Of a stretch of DNA of 64,000 bases, positions 11,025-22,332 are shown piece by piece. Origin of the DNA: Archivesica marissinica (Eukaryota; Mollusca; Bivalvia; Venerida; Vesicomyidae); assembly GCA_014843695.1 (NCBI GenBank), contig CM026398.1:51251834-51315833 (forward strand), given 5' to 3'. Position numbers and translations under genes: made by a program. Within the stretch, counting starts at the first letter, position 1. Each line of letters begins with the position of its first letter. Below the pieces are notes generated by a model that worked only from the letters and a program-made list of their open reading frames with translations, did not search any database and had not been told where the DNA came from.

Positions 11025-11266
11025 GATATATACTTGATTTAGTTTACAACGATTGCGAAACAAGTTTTAACAATTTATATTAATCACTCTCGTTGGCTCT
11101 GATGACAGCGTATATGTGGTCATTCATGTGGGAGGAAACCGGAGTGCCCGGAGAAAACCCACCTCTCCGATCTGGCGACCATCGTACCATCTCACATACT
11201 TCCCTGTCCGAGGATCGAACCTGGGTTGCATTGGTGAGAAGCGAGTGCGCTAATCGGACAGCCTGA
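11025..11266 (-). mobile_element. SINE-B, with target duplication
   Basis: Minus-strand SINE flanked by a perfect 12-bp duplication TAGATTGTTTTA at 11013-11024 and 11267-11278. The tail end (TTTACAACGATTGCGAAACA) is at the left and the tRNA-like head (reverse of GATTAGCGCAC) at the right. The central CCGGAGTGCCCGGAGAAAAC domain is intact. Confidence 0.93.
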
Positions 11267-11788
11267 TAGATTGTTTTAATTTTGACAACCACTGATCAAT
11301 TAAGTAACTACTGCTTTTGGCGTAATTAGAGAGGGTTTAAAGCTTGCACATACAGTAAAGTGTTTTTATTATAGTGTCACCCCTATTTAAAGGGCCAGCC
11401 ATTTGTGACTTATGAGACGCCTCTTTTTATGAACATCAGTACTTCCCGAATCCTATGCTTGTATGCCAGGCTGGTATGCAATCGGTAACCATTATTTAAC
11501 TAGCTGGAAGCTCATCAACCGGCCATATCAGAACGAATACAACACAATAAGTAGTTTAAGCAATATTTAGCATAAATTATACAACACTAACCAAATTGTG
11601 ACTGGTGTCGCATAGTTTATCTTGGAAATAATCGCGTCGAAATACGTGATGCGATTTCTGATATGGTTGTACCTCGCGAGAGCCAATCCCACAACTATTA
11701 ATGAATTCCCGACATAACGAGAATCCCGGATATCATGGGATACGACGATATTTAGTTATAAAACATGAGTGCGAAGTCAATAATAGAT

Positions 11789-11840
11789 GCGTCGCTCATA
11801 TGGACAACCGGTACCGACGATAAATAAACGTAAAACACGC
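11789..11840 (+). mobile_element. 52-bp 5'-truncated SINE-T tail
   Basis: Only the last 52 bp of SINE-T are present (GCGTCGCTCATATGGACAAC to AAACGTAAAACACGC), flanked by a perfect 13-bp duplication GTCAATAATAGAT at 11776-11788 and 11841-11853. The duplication shows it arrived already truncated. Confidence 0.92.
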
Positions 11841-11999
11841 GTCAATAATAGATATATTGTTGACTTGTACAAATCTCTTGAGAGGTAATTATTTTGTTAT
11901 TATTCTTATACACGTACCAAGTATACTTTGCTAATCCATGGCCACTTGTACAATTGCCTTCATCACAGGTCATCAGGTCTGTGAAGTAGATGGTATAGT

Positions 12000-12256
12000 T
12001 GCTTATTCAGATGTTTATTCAGATGTTTATTTAGATGTTTATTTAGATGTTTATTTAGATGTTTATATAGATGTTTATATAGATGTTTATATAGATGTTT
12101 ATTCAGATGCTTATTCAGATGTTTATTTAGATGTTTATTCATATGTTTATTCAGATGCATTTAGATGTTTATTCAGATGTTTATTTAGATGTTTATTCGG
12201 ATGCTTATTCAGATGTTTATTCAGATGTTTATTTAGATGTTTATTCAGATGTTTGA
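12000..12256. repeat. 12-bp minisatellite (GATGTTTATTYA)
   Basis: About 21 copies of a 12-bp unit such as AGATGTTTATTT, with one copy shortened around 12155. The plus strand reads a DVYS/DVYL tetrapeptide repeat and the minus strand an HLNK repeat, a by-product of the four-codon period. Confidence 0.92.
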
Positions 12257-12459
12257 CTAGTTTCTATTAGTTTTACGGAATATAGAAATAAGAGAGCTTA
12301 AAATGAGATAAATCTGAAATGTAAGTTCTTTATATTTCCCTTCGGGCTTGTTTATGCAAATCTCTTCTCTTTATTTTTTAGCTCGTGCTAAATTGTTTAT
12401 TAAGAAAGAACGCCATCAACTCAATGTTGGTAGATATACGTAAGCACAATACGTAAGTA

Positions 12460-12624
12460 CAGTCTACAGTCCGGTTATCTCGAAGTCGGATCAAAGTTCC
12501 GTTTCAGACACCTATCCTTTTACATAATTATAACTGGCTCCGTTTATATCAAATTTCGTTACGTCAAACTTCGGTTATGTATTGTGTTAGGTCCGACGGG
12601 ATTCGACATTACGTATGCAGACTG
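12460..12624. mobile_element. MITE-M2, TA-flanked inverted-repeat element
   Basis: Starts CAGTCTACAGTCCGG and ends GTATGCAGACTG, with TA on both sides (12458-12459, 12625-12626). It shares GTTATCTCGAAGTCGGATCA and CGTTTCAGACACC with the better preserved copy at 47717-47913. TA target duplication and non-coding content suggest a Tc1/mariner-type MITE. Confidence 0.75.
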
Positions 12625-12694
12625 TATAATTATGATATAGTATTGTTTTGGTTGAGAGACAATTGCTATATTACACATTTCTTACATCTTCTTA

Positions 12695-14726
12695 CTGAAA
12701 CTGAAACTGCTTAATTTGATAAAACGCCTAATTTTACACATAGTATATTCACTGGCGTTGTACAATAGAAGTAAAATAAATATATAGACATGTACTTACA
12801 TAAAAACCTGAACAAAATTCTCGTTATTTACAAAAAGACATTGGTCTAAAAATAATTATGTTACCACACAATAACACATATTTGATCAATCATTATCATA
12901 AGCATAATTTTTGGTAAATTATAGCATTGTTTCTAAAAACCTTTTTTAACACTACACTAATTCTACAACTATCCTGTACAGTCTGTCAATACATGAATGT
13001 TTTAAAACCATGAATAAAATTTTCTGAAGAACAATGTTTTTAGGTGTTTCTTAAACGTTTCTACAGAATCCAAGTTTCTCAAATCTACGGGTAATGTGTT
13101 CCATAGCTGTGGCCCTACTGTTTTGAAGCGCCTGTCACCAAATGTTTTTTGTTTGTTATACGGTACCTCATAACAACCAGTAACATCTGAAGATCTTAAT
13201 CTACGTCTTGGTACCTTTTCAATTAATAACTCGGTAAGATACGCAGGGGCATGGCCTTTTGAACAGTTATACATTACAGTAAGAATTTTGAATTCAATTC
13301 TGGCCCTGATGGGAAGCCAGTGAAGTTGGTACAGTGCTTGTTTTGAACTATCATATTTCCTGAGCTTTAAAACAAGTTTAGCGCACATATTTTGTATTCT
13401 TTGCATTTTTTTGATATCACATTTGGGAACACCAAATAGAATTCCATTGCAATAATCCAGATGCGAGATGACAAGTGATAACACCAGAATTTCAGTTGCT
13501 TCTTTGGGAAGGTATTTTCTAATATTTTTTATTCTGAGAAAATTGAACATTGCGGTCTGACATTTTCGTTTGATGTGATCTTTAAAACTGAGATTCTCGT
13601 CTAAATATACACCAAGATACCTTATACAGCTCACATATTTGATCTTGTCACTAGCAACGTTAAGTTCTGTTACTGAGCATTTTTTGAGTTGATGTCTGCT
13701 CCCAAATAAGATGAATTCAGTTTTTGATGAGTTCATTTTGAGTTTGTTTTGCTTCATCCAGTTATCGATGTTTAAAGCACAATTTTCAAGTTCTTGGATA
13801 GCTTGTTTTTCATTATCCTCAGATGTTGGTTTAAACATTTTGTTTGCTATGTGATCATCTGCAAATCCATCATATAATGAAATTGACTGAGGGATTACAC
13901 TGAACAATGTTCCGGCATAAGTCAAGTAGAGCCAGGGCCCTAAACAGCTACCCTGGGGGACGCTACACTGTAGTGGACGTGGGGTTGATACGGCGGAGTC
14001 GACAGTGACACTACAGCTGCGTGGTCTTAGATAAGAGTCGATCCAATGAATAGCTGCCCCACTAAGTCCATACTGTGATTTCAGCACTTGCACTAGAATA
14101 TCGTGGTCAACCGTGTCAAACGCGGCGCTTAAGTCCAATGCCATGAGAGCACTGACTTCTTGGTGTTCCATGCCATTTAGTAGATCACTCACTAACCTGA
14201 GTAGTGCAGTTTCACATGAGTGATAGCGTCTATACGCAGACTGGTTCTTCGGCAGAAGGTTGTTTTTACTGACATGATCGTTTAATCTAAACAAGGCTGC
14301 CTTTTCTGTGAGATTAGATAGAAATGCTAAGTTGCTCACAGGACGATAATTGGACAGTACAAGACCAAGTCCCGCCTTTTTTAATAGTGGTCGAACTATT
14401 GCATGTTTCCACTTTGCAGGGAAAATTCCTTGCCTAAGAGACAAATTCACCAAGTTGGTAATTAAAGGAAGTAATTCCTCAAGATGCATTTTCAACAGTC
14501 TGGTTGGCAATTTATCAAGTTCACATGATTTTGTCTGAAGCTCCATTATAAACTTTTTTACTTCTTCGCTATCAATATCTTGGAATGTTTCAATAGATGG
14601 AGTGTCTCTTTCTGCTGGTACATAACGTTCGTAGTCTTTAAGGGATTCACGGATTTTGCCAATTTTATCGATGAAGAAATCAACAAATTGTTCAGCCAAT
14701 GAAATGTTGCTTTCCTCGGATGGCAT
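12695..14726 (-). mobile_element. 5'-truncated LINE, CR1/L2-like
   Basis: A minus-strand non-LTR retrotransposon: RT ORF at 13002-14726, then a 3' UTR to about 12695. The 3' end has the ACAACGCC...TTAGGCGTTTTAT hairpin-like motif that I recall from 3' ends of CR1/L2-type elements, followed by a short (CTGAAA)n-type tail at 12695-12708. The endonuclease domain expected 5' of the RT is not seen in 14727-14945, and SINE-T sequence begins at 14947, so the element is 5'-truncated or the first part is lost. Confidence 0.85.
13002..14726 (-). CDS. LINE reverse transcriptase ORF (574 aa, endonuclease missing)
   Basis: This is the only substantial protein-coding ORF in the window. It is a reverse transcriptase (RVT_1-like) of a non-LTR retrotransposon, the enzyme that primes cDNA synthesis at a nicked target. 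Residues 1-100 look like the linker between endonuclease and [20 protein letters not shown] lies at 125-142 and [15 protein letters not shown] at 162-176. Motif A is LDLSAAFD (197-204, D198), motif [11 protein letters not shown] (255-264), and motif C FADD (288-291). The C-terminal part has [12 protein letters not shown] (469-480) and [12 protein letters not shown] (539-550), typical of CR1/L2/Rex-type elements. The frame is open over the whole length without stops. Oddities: QGSCLGPW replaces the usual QGS-V/I-LGPLLF, and FADDH replaces YADDT. The ATG at 14724-14726 is the first in frame but probably not the native start, because the endonuclease half is absent. It cannot retrotranspose autonomously as it stands. 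Confidence 0.9.
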   Translation of the reverse strand: MPSEESNISLAEQFVDFFIDKIGKIRESLKDYERYVPAERDTPSIETFQDIDSEEVKKFIMELQTKSCELDKLPTRLLKMHLEELLPLITNLVNLSLRQGIFPAKWKHAIVRPLLKKAGLGLVLSNYRPVSNLAFLSNLTEKAALFRLNDHVSKNNLLPKNQSAYRRYHSCETALLRLVSDLLNGMEHQEVSALMALDLSAAFDTVDHDILVQVLKSQYGLSGAAIHWIDSYLRPRSCSVTVDSAVSTPRPLQCSVPQGSCLGPWLYLTYAGTLFSVIPQSISLYDGFADDHIANKMFKPTSEDNEKQAIQELENCALNIDNWMKQNKLKMNSSKTEFILFGSRHQLKKCSVTELNVASDKIKYVSCIRYLGVYLDENLSFKDHIKRKCQTAMFNFLRIKNIRKYLPKEATEILVLSLVISHLDYCNGILFGVPKCDIKKMQRIQNMCAKLVLKLRKYDSSKQALYQLHWLPIRARIEFKILTVMYNCSKGHAPAYLTELLIEKVPRRRLRSSDVTGCYEVPYNKQKTFGDRRFKTVGPQLWNTLPVDLRNLDSVETFKKHLKTLFFRKFYSWF

Positions 14727-14946
14727 CTTAATCTAAGTATGAAGTAATATTGGGTTGAATATAATAATTACGGATAACATCAATCTATATTCAAGCCATA
14801 GAAAAGGCAATTTAAATGTCGCTTTGTGATGTAATACTCGTGTATGTACACTCAGTAGGACTAGATAATACAGTTTACTAATTTCGATAATTTTATTTAG
14901 CATAATAATTTTTATATAGAATTGACAATATTTATAAATATGTAAT

Positions 14947-15152
14947 TAACAGTCTTTCATATGGGACTTTCAACCGAGGTCTCGTGTCGGTGCTTTACAC
15001 CGTGCACGTAAACGAACAAGAGGAGACTCTGGAATGGGCCTCTGTCTCTATCATTTTACACTGTCCTCCAAACATCTAAAATGACTAATATCTTCAGGAG
15101 GCGTCGCTCATATGGGCAACCGGTAGCGACGATAAATAAACGTAAACTACAC
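14947..15152 (+). mobile_element. SINE-T, 5'-truncated (no tRNA head)
   Basis: Begins at AACAGTCTTTCATATGGGAC, so the tRNA-like head is missing. The central domain (TTTACACCGTGCACGTAAAC) and tail (GCAACCGGTAGCGACGATAA) are present. Only a weak TATGTA match flanks it. Confidence 0.88.
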
Positions 15153-15312
15153 ATCATTATGTAGAACTGACTCTTCACGTTGTTTAACCTCGTGTTAAAT
15201 GTTGTGCAGCTATTCCCATTCCGCAAGTAGAAACATGTTAATAAATAGGAATACGAAATTGAATTTGAGTTACATTTGAGTTTATCCGATTGTTAAATGT
15301 TTGAGCAACTCG

Positions 15313-16031
15313 TTCAATCAGTGGACTGGTCAATACATAACTCGACCAGTACGGTCAATCATTAACTAGCCCAGTCCGGTCAATACAAAACTCGACCAGT
15401 ATGGTCAATCATTAACTAGCCCAGTCCGGTCAATACACAACTCGTCCAGTCCGGTCAATACACAGTGCATCCAGTCCAGTCAATACACAGTTCTTCCAGT
15501 CCGGTCAATACACAGTTCATCCAGTCCGGTCAATACTCAACTCGTCCAGTCCGGTCAATACACAGTTCATCCAGTCCAGTCAATACACAACTCGTCCAGT
15601 CCGGTCAATACACAACTCGTCCAGTCCTGTCAATACACAACTCGCCCAGTCCTGTCAATACACATCTCGTCCAGTCCTGTCAATACACAACTCGTCCAGT
15701 CCTGTCAATACACAACTCGCCCAGTCCTGTCAATACACAACTCGTCCAGTCCGGTCAATACAAAACTCGTCCAGTCCTGTCAATACACAACTCGTCCAGT
15801 CCTGTCAATACACAACTCGTCCAGTCATGTCAATACGCAACTCGTCCAGTCCGGTTAATACACAGCACGTCCAGTCCGGTCAATACACAGCTCATCCAGT
15901 CCGGTCAATACACAACTCGTCCAGTCCGGTCAATACACAACTCGTCCAGTCCTGTCAATACACAACTTGTCAAGTCCAGTCAATCATTAATGAGCCCAGT
16001 CCGGTAAATACAAACTCGTTCACTACGGTCA
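15313..16031. repeat. 25-bp minisatellite
   Basis: About 28 copies of a 25-bp unit with TCAATACACAACTCGTCCAG. The left edge is degenerate with longer alternating units (CATTAACTAGCCCAG). Because 25 is not a multiple of 3, all frames are cycled every 75 bp, and a 180-codon ORF arises by absence of stops. Confidence 0.94.
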
Positions 16032-16046
16032 ATGAACACATTTTTA

Positions 16047-16640
16047 TGGAAGATATAGGTGAGAATGTCATGGACTAGGATGCTAAGCAGTTTATGGAAG
16101 ATAATACTGAACATGCTATGGAAGATGGAAGTGTCATATAGACCATGTTAGATAATGGTGAACATGCTATGGAAGATGGAAGTGTCGCATCAACCATAGA
16201 AGATAATGGTGAACATGCTATGGAAGTTGGAAGTGTCGCATAAACCATGGAAGATAATGGTGAACATGCTATGGAAGATGGAAGTGTCGCATAAACCATG
16301 GAAGATAATGGTGAACATGCTATGGAAGATGGAAGTGTCGCATAAACCATGGAAGATAATGGTGAACATGATATGGAAGACGGAAGTGTCGCATAAACCA
16401 TGGAAGATAATACTGAACATGTTATGGAAGATGGAAGTGTCGCATAGACCATGGAAGATAATGGTGAACATGCTATGGAAGATGGAAGTGTCGCATAGAC
16501 CATGGAAGATATTGGTGAAGATATTATGGAAGATGGACGTGTCGCATAGACCATGTTAGATAATACTGAACATGTCATGGACGATGGAAGTAGAGCAAAG
16601 ACCATGGACGATAATGGTGAAGATATTATGGAAAAGTAGT
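16047..16640. repeat. 51-bp minisatellite
   Basis: About 11 copies of a 51-bp unit containing CATGCTATGGAAGATGGAAG and GTGTCGCATAAACCATGG. The left units are divergent. The period is 17 codons, so ORFs run on both strands. Within each unit GGAAGAT is itself repeated, suggesting a shorter ancestral unit. Confidence 0.94.
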
Positions 16641-17518
16641 TATATAAACATTCAATGACTGATAATAACGTGATACTGATACACAGGCCTGTGTAAACTT
16701 AATAGACATTCATGGTCAGCCACTTGTGCTGCCATATATAACTTCAGGTGATGATGTTCGATTTAGTCCTCTCGAGGTGTAGTCCTATTGTTCCCACTTA
16801 TATAAAATTAGGTAAAAACGGGTGTGGGAATAAGAGGATTTGTGTTGCAGTGTGTTTAAGAGTGTTTAAGATCAAATACAATCAAACGGACGGACGGACA
16901 CGCAGACAGACAGCAACTATATATATACATACCATGAACCTGTAACCACCAACAACAAGACTTTGTCCACCGCGTTTGTTGCGGACAAACTCAATTTGAA
17001 CTTGTGCATTCGCCAACAATTTGGAATGGTCATTTACCTATGAAGTGGGAATAAGAGTACTACTGGACAACAGCAAGTGGGAATAAAAGGATTAAACCCC
17101 TCTCGAATAGCACTTCGGGACAGCATATTTAGACGGGAGCAACTCAGAGATTCAAGTAGCGCTACATAAAACTAGTATGAACGTACTTAATAATGTCTAC
17201 AGTAACCTTAACGCCGACAGATAATAACACATTCTGTAGACTTTGAAAAAAAAGAAAGCTTGATTGATTTCAATACGAACTATTCCAATTTGTTATTGAC
17301 CGACTGTCTGATTGCGCTTCATTTATTCTGGACAGAAAATAATTTATATTACTTCGTGAACCGAATGGAGGCAACGAAACTTCGGTATCAGTCGTCTGAT
17401 CGCTCTGCTCTCATGGAACCAGTAATTAACAACGATTGTATTAATCTCAGTATATCACCAGTATAGTTCTCATTGTGTATCACCCATGCGTTTATGGCGA
17501 CTCATACTTGCCCGTAGC
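16641..17518. other. Unique AT-rich DNA
   Basis: No element or credible gene. A short GGACGGAC / CAGACAGACAG simple stretch lies near 16886-16913. Confidence 0.5.
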
Positions 17519-17746
17519 CTGGCAACAGGCGTTGATATAGTTTGCCTGGTCAGTCACTGGCAACAGGCGTTGATATAGTTTGCCTGGTCAGTCACTGGGA
17601 ACAGGCGTTGATATAGTTTGCCTGGTCAGTCACTGGCAACAGGCGTTGATATAGTTTGCCTGGTCAGTCACTGGCAACAGGCGTTGATATAGTTTGCCTG
17701 GTCAGTCACTGGCAACAGGCGTTGATATAGTTTGCCTGGTCAGTCA
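17519..17746. repeat. 38-bp tandem repeat, 6 copies
   Basis: Units start at 17519, 17557, 17595, 17633, 17671 and 17709 and contain GGCAACAGGCGTTGATATAG. Copies are almost identical (one GGGAACAGG variant), indicating recent expansion. Confidence 0.95.
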
Positions 17747-17769
17747 TATACATATAGTTTTAAGATATC

Positions 17770-18140
17770 GGTCAGTTGCTGCCCCTGAATACTCTCTAAG
17801 AGTATGTAAGTATTCTTAAGTTGTTTCCTCTGTTTTTATCGTTGTTTCCTTTGCTACATGCCATCAATATGCTTCCACTTTCTCATATTATGCTTATTAT
17901 GTTACTATATCTCGAGAGATATCCTGCAGTATATCCAATGGGTAAACAATCTGTAATTTGTTTCTATCAATTACCTAACATGATTAGGATAAAATGACAT
18001 TTTCACAACGCAACATCCGGTTAGGGAACAACTGTAAAAACAAAGGATTCCAACTGAAACGACCACTATACATGTAGGGATAAATCGGACTTTATCTGTC
18101 AAGGGAGGTAATAGAAAGCCAGTGAGGTCACTCATTGGGC
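17770..18140 (+). repeat. Dispersed repeat X
   Basis: Full-length plus-strand copy from TCAGTTGCTGCCCCTGAATA to AGTGAGGTCACTCATTGG, with CAGTATATCCAATGGGTAAA, TTAGGGAACAACTG and GATAAATCGGACTTTATCTG in the usual order. Confidence 0.85.
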
Positions 18141-18490
18141 CGTATTGAGTTTCTGATAATATCAACATGTCATGTTGCCAGAAGTAAACTAGTGAAAAAT
18201 CGACAAACTGGAACCCAGGCGAACGTGCCCGTACACTTATTGTGTAACACCCGTGACATAAAACACTGTCATGACGTCATACCTTTGTACTGTATTTTTA
18301 ATATTGGACTGCTTTCAATAGGCCAGCAGCGTATTATAATAATCACGCGTATGCCAATATTATTACTAATATAAAGTATGGCAATGCGTTGTCTAATTCA
18401 TACTCATACCAACTACACGACTAGGTAGAGATGCCATCACAGAACCAGTAGAGAGTGATTTGTCTACGGTAACTGTGCGTACTGTTGTAT

Positions 18491-18869
18491 TTTTAAACGT
18501 TATTTATTTTACAACGATTGCGAAGCAAGATTTAACAAACTTATATTAATCACTCTCATTGGCGCGGTTGAAAGCGTAAATGTGGTCATTAGTGTGGGAG
18601 GAAACCGGAGTACCCGGAGAAAACCCACCTTTCCGATCTGGCGATCATCGTACCATCTTGCATAGTTCCCGGAACAAGGATCGAACCCGGGTTGCATTGG
18701 TGAGAAGCGAGCGCGCTAACCACTGCGCTAATCGGACAGCGCATTTCATCCGTTTTCTCATCCGATCTGGCGACCACCGTACCATCTCACATACTTCCCG
18801 GTCCGAGGATCGAACCCGGGTTGCAATGATGAGAAGCGAGCGCGCTAACCACTGCGCTAATCGGATAGA
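18491..18869 (-). mobile_element. SINE-B with duplicated head
   Basis: A minus-strand SINE-B (18491-18740) followed by a second head-plus-partial-body unit (about 18760-18869). The whole 379-bp block is enclosed by one perfect 11-bp duplication TACTGTTGTAT at 18480-18490 and 18870-18880. Both heads keep the reverse-strand B box GGGTTCGATCC and the GCGCAGTGGTTAGCGC A-box region. Confidence 0.92.
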
Positions 18870-18889
18870 TACTGTTGTATCTCTACTAT

Positions 18890-19737
18890 ACCGTGGGAAA
18901 CAACTCGATGAAAGTATCACGACAAGCCTCACACTAGCATTAATCAGTGGATATAACAATCCAGGTACATCGACTCGAGTGTGCTCTGATAGATTAGTTC
19001 TCCGCGTCATCAGAGACTGGACAGCTAGTATCTTCATCCAATACCCCACTGGCAAGAGAACAAAGTACAAGGAATATGCAACTGATCTGGTCGTTGGACA
19101 ACCAACTACACGACTCGATAATAACGCATGGATATCGGCTCGAGTGTGCACTGATGGATCAGTTATCCGCGCCATCGGAGACTGGAGACCCATGTATCTT
19201 CATCCAATACCACACTGGCAAGAGAACAAAGTAACACGGAATATGCAACTGAGCTGGTCGTTGGACAACCAACTACACGACTCGATAATAACGCATGGAT
19301 ATCGGCTCGAGTGTGCACTGATGGATCAGTTATCCGCGCCATCGGAGACTGGAGACCCATGTATCTTCATCCAATACCACACTGGCAAGAGAACAAAGTA
19401 ACACGGAATATGCAACTGAGCTGGTCGTTGGACAACCAACTACACGACTCGATAATAACGCATGGATATCGGCTCGAGTGTGCACTGATGGATCAGTTAT
19501 CCGCGCCATCGGAGACTGGAGACCCATGTATCTTCATCCAATACCACACTGGCAAGAGAACAACGTAACACGGAATATGCAACTGAGCTGGTCGTTGGAC
19601 AACCAACTACACGACTCGATAATAACGCATGAATATCGACTCGAGTGTGCACTGATGGATCAGTTATCCGCGCCATCACAGACTGGAGACCCAGGTATCT
19701 TCATCCAATACCACACTGGCAAGAGAGACACACCATA
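18890..19737. repeat. 167-bp tandem repeat
   Basis: About five copies of a 167-bp unit. GTGCACTGATGGATCAGTTA recurs at 19146, 19313, 19480 and 19647, exactly 167 bp apart. An older, more diverged copy is aligned at about 18981. Later copies are nearly identical. ORFs up to about 270 codons pass through the array but shift frame each unit. Confidence 0.95.
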
Positions 19738-19997
19738 TGCAGCCACATGAACTCAATGCAGTAACTAGAGCAGAGACTGAAGCACTCGTGAAGGCAGTCT
19801 CAATGATTAATGACTCAGCAGAAAGTCTCTCCAATGTTATCTAACCAACACGCAACCATTTGCTATCGTTCAGTATGTAATGGAAAAGGGTCTGGTATTT
19901 TCTCGATCGAGTGTTTAAATTGAGATACAACTTGCTATAGTTAGTAGCACGCCAGCTACGTCATTAGCACGGGCACGAAATTAGGCTAATATGCATA
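19738..19997. other. Unique spacer
   Basis: No feature recognised. Confidence 0.5.
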
Positions 19998-20099
19998 GGA
20001 TAGAAGCCGAAAACGATCCAATATGTAAAATATTGGACTGTGCCAGGCGCGTATCGCCGAAGATATTTTACATATTGGATCCGTTTGAGGCTTATATCT
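19998..20099. repeat. Inverted repeat (hairpin), about 36-bp arms
   Basis: The left arm contains GATCCAATATGTAAAATATT and the right arm ATATTTTACATATTGGATCC, with AGAAGCCGAAAACG / CGTTTGAGGCTTATAT extending the pairing outward. The spacer is about 25 bp (GACTGTGCCAGGCGCGTATC). It could be a MITE-like hairpin or a transcript hairpin. Confidence 0.8.
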
Positions 20100-20557
20100 T
20101 ATATAAACACACACTTATATAACACAATCCTACTAAATAAAATTGTTAATGTCGTGCATGTACGCGTAGGATTTAAGATAATACTCTGGCCTTTTGACAG
20201 CAGTCCAATATTAATAATAATGGACTGCAAGTACAACGGTATGGCGTCACGACAGTGCTTTACGGGTCGTTATAGGACGATTTAGAGCATAGTAGATTGT
20301 GTTATAGTAAGAACAATTTATTGATCGCAACATCGAGGAATCGTGAATTAGTTTGTAGGTTGTCTCCGTTGTGGAATATCACATCTCATCGTTTCGGTAA
20401 AAAATATAATACAGGTCATAACCCTGAAGAAAAAAGATGTCAGACTGTATTGATTTTAATTAGCGAGATACATGATTTACAGGAAGAACCTTGCCCCAGG
20501 GTTCAGTAGATATATACAATACCTGGGGTAACAATTTAATTATATATTTATGTATAG

Positions 20558-20893
20558 GGAACGTGTCACGATAACATTTTTCTGCTACAATTGCTTCCAC
20601 AGGCATTGCAACAATACTTGCTAGATGATAATAGTTGTAATAGACCCTTAGCAATACCATATGAAGAAAGAAAATGTAGATATTGTTTAACTTTAGAAGA
20701 TGAATTTCACTTTGTTTTAGAATGTCAGCTATATACCGATTTAAGAAAAACACATATTAAGAAATACTTTTGGAGAAATCCAAATGTTCCTAAATTTATT
20801 GAATTGATGACCTCAAAAAATGTTATAATAATTAAAGATTTGGCTATATATGGCCTACAAAACATTTCAAGTCAGAAACAACCTGTTCTATGA
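20558..20893 (+). pseudogene. LINE C-terminal zinc-finger fragment
   Basis: A 112-codon open stretch without a good ATG, ending at a stop. It contains CRYCLTLEDEFHFVLEC, a C-x2-C-x8-H-x4-C arrangement, followed by YTDLRKTHIKKYF. From memory of the family, this CCHC-type block with EDE.HF...C lies at the C-terminus of many non-LTR retrotransposon reverse transcriptases in invertebrates. The RT domain itself is not present upstream, so this is a 3' remnant. It is different from the LINE at 13-14.7 kb, which lacks such a finger. Confidence 0.6.
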
Positions 20894-21149
20894 CTAGTGT
20901 TCATATCTCATTATACGTTATACGCTAGCCAATCGTAAACGCTTTGTATTTGCACGTGTTTTATCTGCACATTTGCTCTATATAATTATATTACATATTT
21001 ACACAAGGCACGCAGTGCCAATGTTCACGTTTGAATGTATGTAATGTGTATATAATGTGTACTCATTGCCCATTGCATTTCGAAATAAACTCTTGAAAAC
21101 TCTTGTAATAAACTCGTCAAGCCAAGTATTGTAACTGTAATGTCGCATA

Positions 21150-21360
21150 TAAGCGACTTTGCAAATAGCAGAGAACCCGATCAGACAGAATATAGCGTGC
21201 CGTCTGATCACGCTGTATGCTGATTGCTCTTCAGACAGTGCAGCTGAAGCACCTGTCCGAATAGCAAATAACATAGATCCTGATTAGACGCGGCGCTACA
21301 TCGCGGCTGATCATGATCTATGTTGTTTGCAGATGCTCTGAATTTATTTGGCGCCGAAAT
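21150..21360. mobile_element. MITE-P2 copy, diverged
   Basis: Contains GATCAGACAGAATATAGCGT...GCCGTCTGATCAC and CGAATAGCAAATAACATAGA, plus GATCTATGTTGTTTGCAGAT, matching the family best preserved at 35086-35290. The ends are poorly preserved. Confidence 0.7.
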
Positions 21361-22008
21361 AGTAAACGTATTGTTCTATTAAAATAGTGTTCTATTAAAG
21401 CGACAGTACATCGCAAAAAGCACAAAACATACATAGTTTACGTATAAATAACACGGATACGACACATTCTTCCGAAATAATTCGAACACTAACTTTCAAT
21501 CAATAAACAGTATTTGTGAGGCTTTCGAAACGGTCAGCCACGCTCCTGAATCGACTTGGAAGTCTATACTAAACCTGTGATACTGTATGTTAGATATAAT
21601 TTAAATCTGATAAGTATAACAAAATAAATATGCACATGCACAAATGTTAGATATAGAGTTAAATGTGTTGTTATTCAGGATATATGCGGTGTATTACGCA
21701 TGAATGTTGATTATATTTACATGATTTTGCTATGTCTACAAACGTCGTATACGACGTTTATTTATCAGTTGAAATATTCAGATTGTGGGGGCAAATATTT
21801 GGAATATAAATTGTAACATATAATAGGATATTACTTTGTATAGAAATTTGCGTTTTTCATCGATGTAGTGTCGCTTTAAGGTTGGTAACTATATTCATAG
21901 AAGTATTTCTTCAACAAAAAAAAGAGAATAAAACTGTAGTTCAATTTCAGATTAACATAGCGTTTACTCTAGCAAACAACCATTTACAACGTAATGGAAG
22001 ACATGGGC
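21361..22008. other. Unique AT-rich DNA
   Basis: No array, element end or credible coding region. Confidence 0.5.
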
Positions 22009-22325
22009 CAGTTACTGCCCCTGAATACTCTCTAAACGTATGTAGTTCCTCTTACGTTGTTTCCTCTGTTGTATCGTTGTTTCCTTTCACGCACATTCTC
22101 ATATTATAATTATTATGTTACTATATCTCGACAGATATCCTACAGTATATCCAATGGGTAAATAGTCTGTAAACTTTTCTTATCAATAACTAACATGATT
22201 TGGATAAAATCACATTTATCATAACACAACATCTGGTTAGGGAACAACTGTGAAAACAAAGGATTCCAACTGAAAGGACAGCTATAGATTTAGGGATAAA
22301 TCGGACTTTATCTGCCAATGGAGGT
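22009..22325 (+). repeat. Dispersed repeat X
   Basis: From CAGTTACTGCCCCTGAATAC to GGACTTTATCTGCCAATGGA. Missing about 25 bp in the T-rich part relative to 17770-18140. It is abutted on the right by SINE-T at 22333. Confidence 0.85.
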
Positions 22326-22332
22326 AGTAGTA

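Noticed and set aside
18580..19401. 273-codon ORF as a host gene
   Set aside because: It runs from SINE-B heads into the 167-bp array. The peptide repeats with the array and the other two frames are also open.
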